A DNA stretch of 64,000 nt from Babylonia areolata (GCF_041734735.1 NC_134876.1:96050086-96114085); one strand, 5' to 3'. Positions 11,801 through 25,582 are shown, counted from the stretch's first letter. Notes: generated from the sequence alone by a model not told the origin. Numbers and translations are program-made.

Positions 11801-12084
11801 CGCGCGTATGCTCGCGCGTGAGCTCGGATATGTGCACGCCCACAAACACCTCCGCCACCCCTCCATCTTCATCTCAGCAGGCCCTACACTGACTCACTAA
11901 CGTGTGCACATGCATCCTGATGCAAGCAATAACATGGTACACGCACCTACCAACCTGACAGCCACAAACACACACACGATATCCGTTATCTCCATGCAGC
12001 ACACACATGTCCTCAGGGCGTACATCCAGCCCCACGCTATCTCCTTCACGAGGACTGAGCCACAGTCAGACATAGAGGGAGGGA

Positions 12085-13225
12085 TAAATCACCCCCATCC
12101 ACCCGTCATCTGCACACCCAACACCCTCCATCCACCCGTCATCTGCACACCCAACACCCTCCATCCACCCGTCATCTCCACACCCAACACCCTCCATCCA
12201 CCCGTCATCTCCACACCCAACACCTCCACCCACCCGTCATCTGCACACCCATTACCCTCCATCCACCCGTCATCTCCACACCCATTACCCTCCATCCACC
12301 CGTCATCTCCACACCCAACACCCTCCATCCACCCGTCATCTCCACACCGAACAACCCCCATCCACCAGTCATCTCCACACCCAACACCCTCCATCCACCC
12401 GTCATCTGCACACCCATTACCCTCCATCCACCCGTCATCTGCACACCCGACACCCTCCATCCACCCGTCATCTCCACACCCAACACCCTCCATCCACCCG
12501 TCATCTGCACACCCAACACCCTCCATCCACCCGTCATCTCCACACCCAACACCCCCCATCCAATCATCTCCATCCTCCATCCACCCGTCATCTCCACCCC
12601 CCATTCACCTGTCATCTCCACACCCAACACCCCCATCCACCCGTAATCTCCACACCCCATACCCTCCATCCACCCGTCATCTCTACACCCTCTATCCACC
12701 CGTCATCTAAACACATCCCATCCACCCGTCATCTAAACACCCCAGACTCTCCATCCACCCGTCATCTCCACCCTCCATCCACCCGTCATCTCCACACCCA
12801 ACACCCTCCATCCACCCGTCATCTCCACACCCTCCATCCACCCGTCATCTCCACCCTTCATCCACCCGTCATCTCCACACCCAGCACCCTCCATCCACCC
12901 GTCATCTCCACACCCATCCACCCTCCATTCCTCCCGTCATCTCCACACCCAGCACCCTCCATCCACCCGTCATCTCCACCCTTCATCCACCCGTCATCTC
13001 CACACACCCCATCTACCCGTCATCTCCACACCCAACACCCCCCATCTACCCGTCATCTCCACACCCAACACCCCCCATCTACCCGTCATCTCCACACCCA
13101 ACACTCTCCATCCACCCGTCATCTAGCCCACACCCAATACCCTCCATTCCTCCGTCATCTACACACTCAACACCCTCCATCCACCCATCATGTCCACGCC
13201 CCCCATCCACCCGTCATCTCCACAC
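12085..13225. repeat. ~33-bp minisatellite
   Basis: About 35 copies of a unit containing ccatccacccgtcatctcc followed by acacccaacaccct, with many length variants (24-34 bp). It is open in several frames on both strands only because most units are multiples of three. Confidence 0.93.
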
Positions 13226-13395
13226 CCCACACCCCGTGGAGCGGACCAACTTTACAGCACAGGGAAGTCAGGCTGCATCGTGAGTCATTCCCACTGGTTC
13301 AGTGATTTCATGATGTATCCATTTACTGATTTGTTTTTGCATCTTTTTCCTCCTCAAGGCGATCAAGTGACAGTTCAGTCAGATCACAAAGCGCA

Positions 13396-13491
13396 TTGGG
13401 TTACGCTGCTGGTCAGGCATCTGCTTAGCAGGTGTGATGCAGCGTTTATGGGTCTGTCCGAACGCAGTGACGCCTCCTTGAGAAACTGAAG
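13396..13491 (-). mobile_element. SINE family A copy (minus)
   Basis: The reverse complement begins cttcagtttctcaaggaggc, continues with gcgttcggacagaccc and cagatgcctgaccagcagcg and ends before the ttagtcagg segment. It is truncated at its 3' side. Confidence 0.75.
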
Positions 13492-14289
13492 CTCTTACTG
13501 AGCAAACAACTCGGGGAGCAGTCTGGCTCTGAACCAAAACGACTCTGGCATTACTTTGGTTGCAGGTTTAGACTTTTCCCAGTGCTGCCAGCGCCAGTAC
13601 CCCCCTCCCCTCCCTCTCTCCCCACCTCCTCCCCTTCGCTCCGCCCTCCACCCAGCCTGTTCATTTCTCTGCAGCCTTTTACTTCCCCTTCTGGTTAGTC
13701 CTGTCCCTGATCATGACCTTGCTGTGTGAGCCAGCATGCCGGGTAGCTGTAGACTGGGTACCGGCAACTTGGCCTCTATATTCTGTCTGTGAATTGGAAA
13801 CAGCATCCCAATTACCCCAGGAATGAAACTGCTGAGTTGTCAAGATGTCAGTGTGTGTTGGCGATACAAACGTTAACGTCACTGTCACGACAACGACACA
13901 GCTGCTGGCGTCAATGCGACTTTGGCAAAATGACTGCTGTCATTAACATGGATTGCACTGTTCTGTGGGCATATTTGATAATGCACTTTTCTTTTTTGTG
14001 ACAACGAACGCTGCATTAAAATAATGTTGCAGTGCCTATGGATACACAGCCTGGCGTGGGGACAGGGAGGGGAAGGGGGGAGGGGGGAAGGGGGAGGAGT
14101 CTCCATTCTTCTCACCAGACAGTTGTGACGTGTTCAGTTCAGGGGAGCGTCAAAGGGCACATCGCACACACATGTGCCACTCCAGCCACATCCACACAAG
14201 TCTGAGCGAACAGAAAAGATATAACATTATAACACTGTCATAATCAACAACTCTTTTACGTCACACGGTACCCCCTCACCCATACAAAA

Positions 14290-14323
<34 letters not shown>

Positions 14324-14955
14324 ATGGAGATACCAACACAAAAATAAAACAATCTTCTCTCTTCTTGGATGGCAAAAGCTCCCGACTAAAACGACAAAAC
14401 ACACACACACACACACACACACAGAGTTGGGGGGGGGGGGGGGGCAGTGGAAATTTTGCCCAAGTTGCCAAACCAGTTGGCAGCTTACATGTGTGCTGAG
14501 CTGACAGTGACGATGCAGCGCCTGTTGCCCGTGTCAACATGACTGCTGTCCGTCCTGCAGCCTCTGAGGTGTGGCCGACATGACTGCTTCATTGCTGATC
14601 ACGGGAAGGGGGGGGGGGCAGAGGGGGGTGCTGGGCCTGTCTTCTGCTTCATGGCTGATCACGGAGAGGGGGGGTCGGGGGGGATGGGGGGGCGGGGGGT
14701 GTGCTGGGCCTTTCTTCTCCTTTCTACACACCTTTACGTACCTACATTTTATCCTTTGATGACTACTGAAGACGAAAGATAATAAACAGTTGTAGTTATA
14801 TTAGAATTGGAGTAATTCAAAAATATAGCGTTGAGCGGGGAAGGAGAAAGGTTGGCCAGAGTGAGGAGATAGGGGAGGGCACTGTGCTGACTGACTCCCT
14901 GACGTGGCAGCTGGCACCGAGAGGTCAGACAGGCAGTAATTGTGTACCCCGTGTG
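13492..14955. other. Unique-looking sequence with short GT/CA and G-runs
   Basis: No gene found. It contains a GT run (14292-14323), a CA run (14400-14424), a G-run (14430-14446) and two G-rich blocks (14608-14625, 14665-14700). The two G-rich blocks sit in diverged direct repeats that share tgcttcatngctgatcacgg. Confidence 0.5.
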
Positions 14956-15218
14956 TCTCAGTTACCCTGTGTGTCTTACCCCGTGTGTCTTACCCCGTGT
15001 GTCTTACCCCGTGTGTCTTACCCCGTGTGTCTGATCCCGTGTGTCTGATCCCGTGTGTCTTACCCCGTGTGTCTTACCCCGTGTGTCTTACCCCGTGTAT
15101 CTGATCCCGTGTGTCTTACCCCGTGTGTCTTACCCCGTGTATCTGATCCCGTGTGTCTTACCCCGTGTGTCTTACCCCGTGTGTCTGATCCCGTGTGTCT
15201 TACCCCGTGTGTCTTCCG
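14956..15218. repeat. 14-bp minisatellite
   Basis: About 18 copies of ccccgtgtgtctta, with a variant (atcccgtgtgtctg) interspersed at regular places. It leads directly into a long GT run, and its own cgtgtgtc core may have grown from the same tract. Confidence 0.92.
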
Positions 15219-15223
15219 GACGT

Positions 15224-15339
<116 letters not shown>

Positions 15340-15778
15340 CCTGTCTTTGGTTCGATACCACGCTCAAAGCACTGTTCAAACTATGTCAAAGTCGGTCAGT
15401 GTGCTAAAATCTCCATCGCTGAAAAATATTCATTCATTTATTCATTCGTTCATTGATTCATTCTGTCCGTCTGTCTGTCTGCCTCTCCCCCTCTCTCTCT
15501 TTCTGCTACCACCCTCTCTTTCTCCTCGGGAAATAATTTTCTCTCTCACTCCACTCTCTAGGTCTCTCTCTGTCGTTTCGTGGGAAAGACAATAGATGTA
15601 AGCATGTGGGAATGCCTGTATAAGTGGCTGCCTGCATTGGTGTGATGAGTGGTGATGAAGCATTGTGCCTAGAGGCACAACATGAGCTGTGCTGTCAGAC
15701 AGCATTGCTGTCATTCCGACGCACCACTTGTGTCAGCAGAAATGATCCCAACGCCTAACAACCGTCATTTGCATGGCG

Positions 15779-15816
<38 letters not shown>

Positions 15817-16388
15817 GTTTCTGTGGCAATGGCATTTTGTGGCAACGAGGTAAATTAACAAGCTCAGTAATTCCTCACAACTGGACCAAATGTTAAAACA
15901 TAATCAGCGAACTTTTTCTTTTTTTTTCTTTTTTTAAATCTTTTTTTGTTGTTGTTGTTTTTTTTGTTTAAGAATTGAAAACTTGGGGTGTTGAAAGCAT
16001 AGAAATCGTAGTGAAGACTACTCAGTCATTCCGTCTTGAGGGAAAACTGACTTGTGGACATTACCGAACCGGTTCCCCCGTCAGCTGAATCATTCAGACT
16101 GAGAGGAGAGGAGGGTTTGAGGGTTGAAGCCGGATGATGAAGAAAAATGGAGAGAGAGAAAGGAGAAAAAGAGAGAGAATGTTGATGATGATGACGATGA
16201 TAGATTATCAGTGGATATTATTATTGCCATCATTATTACTGTTATTATTGATACCTATCTTCGCGCTCAGTGAAAGCGCTGAACAAACATGGAGTGGTAC
16301 AACAGCGGGCGGCCTTCTTAGGTAACTGACTGCCTTTATACCTGGCGATCATCATTCGTTTCCTTTGTCAGTCAGCAGGCTTCGGTCA

Positions 16389-16389
16389 T

Positions 16390-16432
<43 letters not shown>

Positions 16433-16470
16433 CGCGCGCGCGCGGAAAAGAAGAAGAAGAAGAAGAAGAA
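16389..16470. repeat. (CA)n-(CG)n-(AAG)n compound microsatellite
   Basis: A CA run, then alternating CG (about 16431-16443), then AAG repeats. The next 380 bases (16471-16849) show no feature except a short local duplication of tcaaa.gg..aactgtttgtc. Confidence 0.92.
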
Positions 16471-16849
16471 TATAAGATGTACGGCGATGTCGTTTTCTGT
16501 AATGACTCTTCACCCTAAAGATAAAAAAAACCCAAACCATTTATGGATTTCAATGTAACTTCAGTTTGTGGAGAACAGGGCGCACAGTGACAGTTATTCT
16601 GGCAAACTGTGGAATGACTCACAGAGATCAAAGGGGGCAGTTTGTGTGGCATCTCACACTCCATTTCTACCAAATTGTGGAATAGCTCAACGTCAAACGG
16701 AACTGTTTGTCAGTGTGGTATCTCAGAAAACATGGAAGGATTTCCCACGGAACTGTGTCGAATGCCAAACATGGTGTCTGACACATGATTCTGGGAAGAA
16801 TGGGCTGATTACATCATGACTGTTCAGTGCTGCCTGCAGTATGTGTTGG

Positions 16850-17778
16850 AGCGAGTGCTCTTCACTGACTCCATGTTGTGCTCAGTGTGCCCTTCACTGA
16901 CTCCATGTTGTGCTCAGTGTGTCCTTCACTGAGTCATGTTGTGCTCAGTGTGCCCTTCACTGACTTCACGTTGCGCTCAGTGTGCCCTTCACTGACTTAT
17001 GTTGTGCTCAGTGTGCCCTTCACTGACTCCATGTGTGCTCAGTGTGCCCTTCAGTGACTCCATGTTGTGCTCAGTGTGCCCTTCACTGACTTATGTTGTG
17101 CTCAGTGTGCCCTTCACTGACTCCATGTGTGCTCAGTGTGCCCTTCAGTGACTCCATGTTGTGCTCAGTGTGCCCTTCAGTGACTCCATGTTGTGCTCAG
17201 TGTGCCCTTCACTGAGTCATGTTGTGCTCAGTGTGCCCTTCACTGGCTCCATGTTGTGCTCAGTGTGCCTTTCACTGACTCATGTTGTGCTCAGTGTGCC
17301 CTCCGCTGACTCCATGTTGTGCTCAGTGTGCCCTCCGCTGACTCCATATTGTGCTCAGTGTGCCTTTCACTGACTCATGTTGTGCTCAGTGTGCCCTCCG
17401 CTGACTCCATGTTGTGCTCAGTGTGCCCTCCGCTGACTCCATGTTGTGCTCAGTGTGCCCTCCGCTGACTCATGTTGTGCTCAGTGTGCCCTTCAGTGAC
17501 TCCATGTTGTGCTCAGTGTGCCCTTCAGTGACTCCATGTTGTGCTCAGTGTGCCTTTCACTGACTCCATGTTGTGCTCAGTGTGCCTTTCACTGACTCAT
17601 GTTGTGCTCAGTGTGCCCTCCGCTGACTCCATGCTGTGCTCAGTGTGCCCTCCGCTGACTCCATGTTGTGCTCAGTGTGCCTTTCACTGACTCCATGTTG
17701 TGCTCAGTGTGCCTTTCACTGACTCATGTTGTGCTCAGTGTGCCTTTCACTGACTCCACACTGTGCTCAGTGTGCAGC
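16850..17778. repeat. ~32-bp minisatellite
   Basis: About 29 copies of a unit containing atgttgtgctcagtgtgccc, followed by ttcactgactcc or tccgctgactcc. Units of 29 and 32 bp alternate; blocks of several units are duplicated, for example around 17000-17160. Confidence 0.93.
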
Positions 17779-17880
17779 ACTACCAACACAGCTAGGAGGC
17801 AGGGGAAGGGGGGGGGGGGAGTGATGGGGAACAGACAGGAGTCTGGCCCAACACAACACACAGCACCAGTGGGAACGGGA

Positions 17881-17882
<2 letters not shown>

Positions 17883-17917
<35 letters not shown>
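17883..17917. repeat. (GA)n microsatellite
   Basis: Pure GA run. The following stretch to 18830 has C-runs (18080-18095, 18229-18247), a CA run (18248-18270) and no gene that I can support. Confidence 0.93.
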
Positions 17918-17919
<2 letters not shown>

Positions 17920-18839
17920 GGGGATAGGGTAGGGGCGGCCCGCCCACACCAAGGGAGGGGGTGGTGGGGGCGCGGCGGGGAGGGGTATGGCAGTGCCTGT
18001 TGTTTGCAGCCTCTCTCCAAACCCACTGCCTGCGTGGCCCGTCAATGTTGATGTGGGGCTGCTCTTCCTCTACCCTTCCCACCCCCCCCCCCACCACCAC
18101 CCTCTCCACCTCTCACCCTGTGCGTGGAAAGTGTCTGGTTCGGCCCTGTCTGTTTTGTCCATACACCCCGTGCCATGCGGTGCTCTGCTCTCCGCTCCTC
18201 TGTCTGTCTGTCTGTCGCCCCCCTCCTCCACCCCCCCCCCCCCCCCTCACACACACACACACACACACACGCTCACTTTCAAACGAGAGAAAATAAAATA
18301 ACAGTTCAGTGTATAGTTTTCTTCACCAGTGGTGCACAGAGTGGTGGTTCTTGATCGCTGCAAACTGTTCCTGCCTGATCACCAAGTGGCGTCATTCCCA
18401 TGCAATGGTTGGGAACATTCCCAGGGTATCGTTTACATCAGGAGAAAGCTGTCATGTAGTTTACCCTCCCTCTATGAACATAATGAGCAAGACTGTCTGT
18501 CTGTCTGTCTGTCTGTCCGATTGTTTGTCGATCTGTCTGTTTGTCTTTGAAATTGTTTGGTTCCGACGCCTTCAAAGTTTAAAGCGAAAATTAGTTTTAT
18601 TCATATTACTTAATCAGGAATCATGACTAATTGCACAGTAACACACAGGCCCAACAGTACTTTCTGGACTATTCCTCACTGCGTTAAGTGAGTGAAAAAT
18701 CAACAGGCGATACTGGGAACAGAGAATGACTCTGAAAACAATTTCTGAACCATGTGTGTTCTACCTGTCATTTCTAAACACTGTTAACTGCCGTTGTTAG
18801 TTTTCAGAAGTCCTCTCTCCCCTGCTCTTGGCGCCAATG

Positions 18840-19110
18840 GGAATGCGAATCGTTGTAGTATATATGACCCTCAGCCGTGTCCGACTATGACCACCAGAAC
18901 AACAGAAAAGGCAACTGCTGTCCCGACTAACTGGGCTAGAATTTGATTAATGTATTTTGCCCAAGTTACATCCCCACTCACACGGCCAAGAGGGTTTTAG
19001 GACAGTCGGTATTGTGATGGCCCCCACAGGCCAACAAGCCCCCAAGGCTGCAGCATTAAGAGCCAGTGCAATCTTGTCTCCAAGTTTGAGAGTTATAGTC
19101 ATTCACGAAA
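18840..19110. other. Probable interspersed repeat sharing the 54-bp unit
   Basis: Positions 18884-18908 carry actatgaccaccagaacaac, the same segment that begins each unit of the 54-bp array at 1777-2157. The following 200 bases (gtattttgcccaagttacat and so on) are not tandemly repeated here. I recall similar text as dispersed repeats in mollusc genomes, but cannot check. No coding potential was seen. Confidence 0.45.
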
Positions 19111-19321
19111 GATTGGGCTGAAAATTACTTCCCAATGCTGTGGAGAAAGCATTGATCACACAGATCTTGCACTGCTGTTGGCCCAGATGTCAACTTATGT
19201 CTGTGTGTCGTGTAGGCCAGGTGTTGAGCTCTCACCCAAGGCAGCCCTGTCTCGGCGTGTGTGACGCTGCCTGCTGCACGGGCCGGAGGACTGTGTGCAG
19301 TCTGCAGTCAGGGATCACAGC

Positions 19322-20096
19322 CTGGTGATGCCACACAGGACAACACCATGACTAGTGGTGTTCCGACACAGGACAACACCATGACTAGTGGTGTTCCGAC
19401 ACAGGACAACACCATGACTAGTGGTGTTCCAACACAGGACAACACCATGACTAGTGGTGTTCCAACACACGACAACACCATGACTAGTGGTGTTCTGACA
19501 CAGGACAACACCATGACTGGTGGTGTTCCAACACAGGACAACACCATGACTAGTGGTGTTCCAACACAGGACAACACCATGACTAGTGGTGTTCTGACAC
19601 AGGACAACACCATGACTAGTGGTGTTCCAACACAGGACAACACCATGACTAGTGGTGTTCTGACACAGGACAACACCATGACTTGTGGTGTTCCAACACA
19701 GGACAACACCATGACTGGTGGTGTTCCAACACAGGACAACACCATGACTAGTGGTGTTCTGACACAGGACAACACCATGACTGGTGATGTTCCAACACAG
19801 GACAACACCATGACTGGTGGTGTTCCAACACAGGACAACACCATGACTGGTGGTGTTCCAACACAGGACAACACCATGACTAGTGGTGTTCTGACACAGG
19901 ACAATACCATAACGAGTGGTGTTCCAACACAGGACAACACCATGACTAGTGGTGTTCCAACACAGGACAACACCATGACTGGTGGTGTTCCAACACAGGA
20001 CAACACCATGACTAGTGGTGTTCTGACACAGGACAATACCATAACGAGTGGTGTTCCAACACAGGACAACACCATAACGAGTGGTGTTCTGTGTGT
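19322..20096. repeat. 33-bp minisatellite
   Basis: About 23 copies of a unit containing acacaggacaacaccatgac and tagtggtgttcc. The unit length of exactly 33 keeps long frames open on both strands (about 285 codons each), which is an artefact of periodicity. Variants tctgacac/tccaacac and tagtggt/tggtggt are scattered. Confidence 0.95.
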
Positions 20097-20106
20097 TCTC
20101 TTTGTC

Positions 20107-20460
20107 CATGTATAATCACCACGTTTCCCTTGACCATCTGGTATCACCATGTTTCCTTTGTCCATCTGGTATCACTACGTTTCCCTTGTCCATCTGGTAT
20201 CACCACGTTTCCCTTGACCATCTGGTATCACCACGTTTCCCTTATCCATCTGCTATCACCACGTTTCCCTTGACCATCTGGTATCACCACGTTTCCCTTG
20301 ATCATCTGTTATCACCACGTTTCCCTTGTCCATCTGGTATCACCACGTTTCCCTTGACCATCTGGTATCACCACGTTTCCCTTGTCCATCTGCTATCACC
20401 ACGTTTCCCTTGACCATCTGGTATCACCACGTTTCCTTTGTCCATCTGTTATCATCACTT
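20107..20460. repeat. ~28-bp minisatellite
   Basis: About 12 copies of a unit containing tatcaccacgtttcccttg and accatctgg, directly abutting the 33-bp array. Variants include tccatctgc and atcatctgt. Confidence 0.93.
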
Positions 20461-20831
20461 TTTCTCAAGCCATTTCCATTCACCTGAGCCTTTTCAGTTT
20501 CTGTGTGGGGTTCGCGTTGTGTGGAAAGGCACTGTGATGTGTGATGGCTGTTGGGGCAATGAGTGAACAGACACCGGGGGTGGGGGATGGGGGGGGATCC
20601 AGTTTGTTTATTTCCCCTGTTTGGCAGAGTCAGGAAACACCATCGAGACTCGGTCTTTGCTGGCAGTGGAAAATGTATCGCTGTTTTCTTCATCCTGATT
20701 TTTGGAGTTTGTCCAGAAATGGTTGAAGCACTTTGTGCTGTCTGGACAGTTTTCAACGCTGTGAACACGGCTACACCGTCAACGAACAGGTATATGTACC
20801 TCACTGTATGTGTCTTTGGTGAGAGAGGGAT

Positions 20832-20926
<95 letters not shown>
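20832..20926. repeat. (TA)n-(GA)n compound microsatellite
   Basis: A TA run (20832-20886) followed by a GA run (20887-20925). A second GA run lies at 21077-21114. The surrounding 20461-21575 has no gene that I can identify. Confidence 0.95.
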
Positions 20927-21077
20927 TCAAAACTCAGAACTCAGAAATATTTTACTGCAAGGCCACCGGCCAGTTTGCAAAGGAGGTACATACATACAAT
21001 TGCGACACACAAAATACCGAAAATAATGGAGGGAAGGGACCAATGTCATGGACACAACATTTCATAACTGAAAAAGT

Positions 21078-21116
<39 letters not shown>

Positions 21117-21577
21117 AGCTTTTCCGGTGCCAGTTCCTTGTTTAAGAGTAGACATTGTTCTTTCATATAATTTGGCAATGAACCCCCAACCCCATCCCCC
21201 ACCACGAAAAGGCTGTGCACAGCGGGATAAGTATGAATTCCCAGTTTCTGTTGATGATATGAGCTGAATACTGTCAATGTGATGCTTGTTATGACTGTGA
21301 TGAAACGTTTCTGAACAAACTAATCAATAGACAGACGTTGAACAACCGCAAAAAGGAATTCCAGGTCATACAGAAATCCTGCGCGTCTACGGAATGCCCA
21401 CGAAATGTCCACGGAATGTCCACGGCGTACAGCTTTCCATCCACAAGGATGTGGAACTCTCTGCATCTCTTCCCCATTCCATTCAACCCACCCGGAAAGA
21501 GAATGTCAGTCTTTACCCAACCCAACCCCCACTCCCCCCGCATCGCTTGTCCAGGTCGCTATGTCCCCTTCATCTTT

Positions 21578-22028
21578 GGTGATAGTGACATGTGAGGATT
21601 GGAATCCACAGTGTGGTGGTGATAGTGACGTGTGGGGATTGGAATCCACAGTGTGGTGGTGATAGTGACATGTGGGGATTGGAACCCACAGTGTGGTGGT
21701 GATAGTGACATGTGGGGATTGGAACCCACAGTGTGATTGTGATAGTGACATGTGAGGATTGGAACCTACAGTGTAGTGATAGTGACATCTGAGGATTGGA
21801 ATCCACAGTGTGGTGATAGTGACATGTGAGGATTGGAACCCACAGTGTGGTGATAGTGACATGTGGGGATTGGAACCCACAGTGTGGTGATAGTGACATG
21901 TGGGGATTGGAATCCACAGTGTAGTGATAGTGACATGTGGGGATTGGAACCCACAGTGTGGTGATAGTGACATGTGGGGATTGGAACCCACAGTGTGGTG
22001 ATAGTGACATGTGGGGATTGGAACCCAG
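21578..22028. repeat. 34-39-bp minisatellite
   Basis: About 13 copies of a unit with gtgatagtgacatgtgggga and ttggaacccacagtgtg. Early units carry an extra tggt/tgt (37-39 bp) and later ones are 34 bp. The remaining sequence to 22411 is unremarkable. Confidence 0.93.
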
Positions 22029-22411
22029 GTCTGGTGTCGTTGCGTGGTTGCGCAACACGCCGTTCGCTGCCAGACGTGGCAGCATGGAGTGTGGTGCAGG
22101 GGTGTGTTATGAAAATATCGCCTCGCTCAACTGCCGTAACGACGTGAAACCGTTTCTGTTCAAAACAAAAAAAAATATTAGGAACTGGATGACGCAGCTT
22201 CAAATAGTTGGCAGCCACCAAGAGCATGGTGCCACAGCCCTGGAGGGATAGAGCTGCACCAGCACTGACGCCTCTCTGGGAAAGCAACACAGCAACATAT
22301 GGCGAAACAGTCAGCCTCTGTTTGGAACTGAAGACCTGTTGACGTACACCCCGTCCCACCCTTTGTTTTTGTCTTTGATGGATGAAATGGTTCGGGAGGA
22401 ATGTTGTCCGG

Positions 22412-24575
22412 GCTGCTGGTTAACTGTGGTTTTCAATTCCAATAGTCCTGTTAACTGTGGTTTTCAATTCCAATAGTCCTGTTAACTGTGGTTTTGTATT
22501 CCAATAGTCGTGTTAACTGTGGTTTTCAATTCCCATAGTCCTCAGTCACTGGTTATCTGTGGTTTTCAATTTCAATAGTCGTGTTAACTGTGGTTTTCAA
22601 TTGCAATAGTCCTCAATCACTGGTTAACTGTGGTTTTCAATTCCAATAGTCCTGTTAACTGTGGTTTTCAATTCCAATAGTCCTGTTAACTGTGGTTTTC
22701 AATTCCAATAGTCGTGTTAACTGTGGTTTTCAATTCCCATAGTCCTCAATCACTGGTTAACTGTGGTTTTGAATTCCAATAGTCCTGTTAACTGTGGTTT
22801 TCAATTCCAATAGTCTTCAATCACTGATTAACTGTGGTTTTCAATTCCAATAGTCCTCAATCACTGGTTAACTGTGGTTTTCAATTCCAATAGTCCTGTT
22901 AACTGGTTTTTAATTCCAATAGTCCTGTTAACTGAGGTTTTAATTCCAATAGTCCTGTTAACTGAGGTTTTCAATTCCAATAGTCCTCAATCACTGGTTA
23001 ACTGTGGTTTTCAATTCCAATAGTCCTGTTAACTGTGGTTTTCAATTCCAATAGTCTTCAATCACTGATTAACTGTGGTTTTCAATTCCAATAGTCCTGA
23101 ATCACTGCTAAACTGTGATTTCCAATTCCAATAGTCCCGAATGACTGTTTAACTGTGGTTTTCAATTCCAATAGTCCTGTTAACTGTGGTTTTCAATTCC
23201 AATAGTCCCGATTCATTGGTTAACTGTGGTTTTCAAGTCCAATAGTCCTGAATCACTGTAATTTTTCAGTTCCAATAGTCCTGATTGAGTGTGTAACTGT
23301 GGTTTTCAATTCCAATGTAATTTTGATTTTCAATTCGAATAGTCCTGAGTCACTGGTTAACTTTGATTTTCAATTTCAATAGTCCTGAATGATTGGTTAA
23401 CTTTGATTTTCAGTTCGAATAGTCCTCAATCACTGGTTAACTGTGATTTTCAATTCCAGTAGTCCTGAATCACTGGTTAGCTGTGATTTTCAATTCGAAT
23501 AGTCCTCAATCACTGGTTAACTGTGATTTTCAATTCCAATAGTCCTGAATCACTGGTTCACTGTGGTTTTCAATTCCAATAGTCCTGAATCACTGGTTAA
23601 CTGTAATTTTCAGTTCCAATAGTCCTGAATCACTGGATAACTGTGGTTTTCAATTCCAATAGTCCTGAATGAGTGTTTAACTGCGGTTTTCAATTCCAGT
23701 GTAACTTTGATTTTCAATTCCAATAGTCTTCAATCACTGGTTAACTGTGGTTTTCAATTCCAATAGTCCTCAATCACTGGTTAACTGTGGTTTTCAATCC
23801 CAATAGTCCTGTTAACTGTGATTTTCAATTCCAATAGTCATCAATCATTGGTTAACTGTGGTTTTCAATTCCAATAGTCCTGTTAACTGTGATTTTTGAA
23901 TTCCAATAGTCACCAATCAGTGGTTAACTGTGGTTTTCAATTCCAATAGTCATCAATCATTGGTTAACTGTGGTTTTCAATTCCAATAGTCCTCAATCAC
24001 TGGTTAACTGTGGTTTTCAATTCCAGTAGTCCTGAAAGAGTGTTTAACTGTGATTTTTAATTCCAGTAGTCCTGAAAGAGTGTTTAACTGTGGTTTTCAA
24101 TTCCAATAGTCCTGAATTACTGGTTAACTGTGATTTTCAATTCTAATAGTCCTCAATCACTGGTTAACTGTGATTTTCAATCCCAATAGTCCTCAATTAC
24201 TGGTTAACTGCGGAGTTTCAATTCTAATAGTCCTGAATCACTGGATAACTGTGGTTTTCAATTCCATTAGTCCTGAATCACTGGTTAACTGTGATTTCCA
24301 AGCAAAGTAATTTCAATCACAATAGTCCTCAATCACTGGTTAACTGTGATTTCCAAGCAAAGTCATTTCAATTCCAATAGTCGTGAATGACTGGTTGACT
24401 GTGATTTCCAGGCAAAATCATTTCAATTCCAAATGTTCTGAACTACTGATTAAACTGTGATTTGCAAGTAATGTCATTTCAGTTCCAATAGTCCTGAAAT
24501 ACTGATTAAACTGTGATTTTCAAGCAAAGTCATTTCAGTTCCAATAGTCCTGGATGACTGCTGTTAAACTAATTT
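22412..24575. repeat. AT-rich 31/40-bp satellite, 2.2 kb
   Basis: About 60 degenerate copies of a unit with aactgtggttttcaattcca and atagtcct. A short form (about 31 bp) lacks, and a long form (about 40 bp) has, tcaatcactgg between units. Short forms dominate at the left and long forms at the right, and divergence rises towards the right end, where a further variant (gatttccaagcaaagtcatt) replaces the core. Confidence 0.93.
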
Positions 24576-24969
24576 CAAAACAAAATCTTGTCGGTACTAA
24601 CAATCCTAACTGCACAACACTGTGAAAGTACTGAGAGTAAACAATTACATATTAAGTCTGACAAATGTCTTGTGGTTCTAGCTGTGAAGAACAGATGCCC
24701 ATGCGAAGACCTTTCTTATGTACATTGTACTTACAATGATGTTCAATGTTATTTCGCAAAGAAATCGATCCGAATGGCATTTGTGTATTTATCTGTCTAT
24801 TTTGTATTCCTTTTTTCTATATAATCGAAACATTATTTCATCACATGATTACAAGTACTAATTGTTTCCTGTATATTGATATGTATGTGGGTCTGTTTCT
24901 GTCTGTGTGTCTGTCTCTCACTCAGTGTTATTCCCCTCGCTTTCTCTTCATTCCCTATCTATTCATCTT

Positions 24970-25043
24970 CCTAGTCATTCTCTGTCTCTCCCTCCCAATC
25001 TCTCCCTTGTCTATATATCTCTTACTCTCCCCTTATCTCGTCT

Positions 25044-25078
<35 letters not shown>

Positions 25079-25092
25079 CAATCACTGGTTAA

Positions 25093-25152
<60 letters not shown>

Positions 25153-25440
25153 CCCCCTCCAGAAGGGGCTTAAGCCTCATTCGAATTTTTCGGTTCGGTT
25201 TGTTTCCTCTCCTCCTCACCCCTCTCTCCCCCCTCTCTCTCTCCCCCCTCTCTTCTCTCCCTCTCCCCCCTCTCTCCCTCTCTCTTTTTCCCCCCTCCCT
25301 CTCCCCACCCCCCTCTCTCTCTCCCTTCTCTCTCTCCCTTCCCCTCTGTCTCACCCCTCTCTCTACCCCCGCTCTCTCTCCCCGTCCTCTCCCCCCCATC
25401 TCTCTCTCTCTCCCCTCTCTCTGTGCCTTCTCTGTCAGTT
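24970..25440. repeat. CT/TATC/GT low-complexity block
   Basis: A CTAT run (25045-25078), CT run (25094-25114), GT run (25115-25150) and CT/CCC-rich tracts (25205-25430). A single piece of the neighbouring satellite, caatcactggttaact, lies at 25079-25094 between the CTAT and CT runs. Confidence 0.9.
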
Positions 25441-25582
25441 TACGACCGTCCTCACTATCCCCTCACTTTTTTCACACGCGATCCACTAATAAAATATAAT
25501 TTGAAAGAATACAAACCCAGACTCTCTCTCTCTCTCTCTCACAGAGTGTTTCCCCCCCCCCTCCCCAACTCCACGACCATCA

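Noticed and set aside
12089-12710. Long Pro/His/Ser and Gly/Trp-rich frames
   Set aside because: Result of a 33-bp minisatellite; composition follows the repeat, not a protein family.
14430-14446. G-run as quadruplex-based regulatory site
   Set aside because: Could form a quadruplex, but no gene is nearby to regulate.
19261-20165. Overlapping frames of about 285 codons on both strands
   Set aside because: Produced by a 33-bp tandem repeat without stops; both strands are equally open, and there is no start context or splice support.
24746-25499. Long Ser/Leu/Pro frames
   Set aside because: CT-rich low-complexity sequence read as codons.
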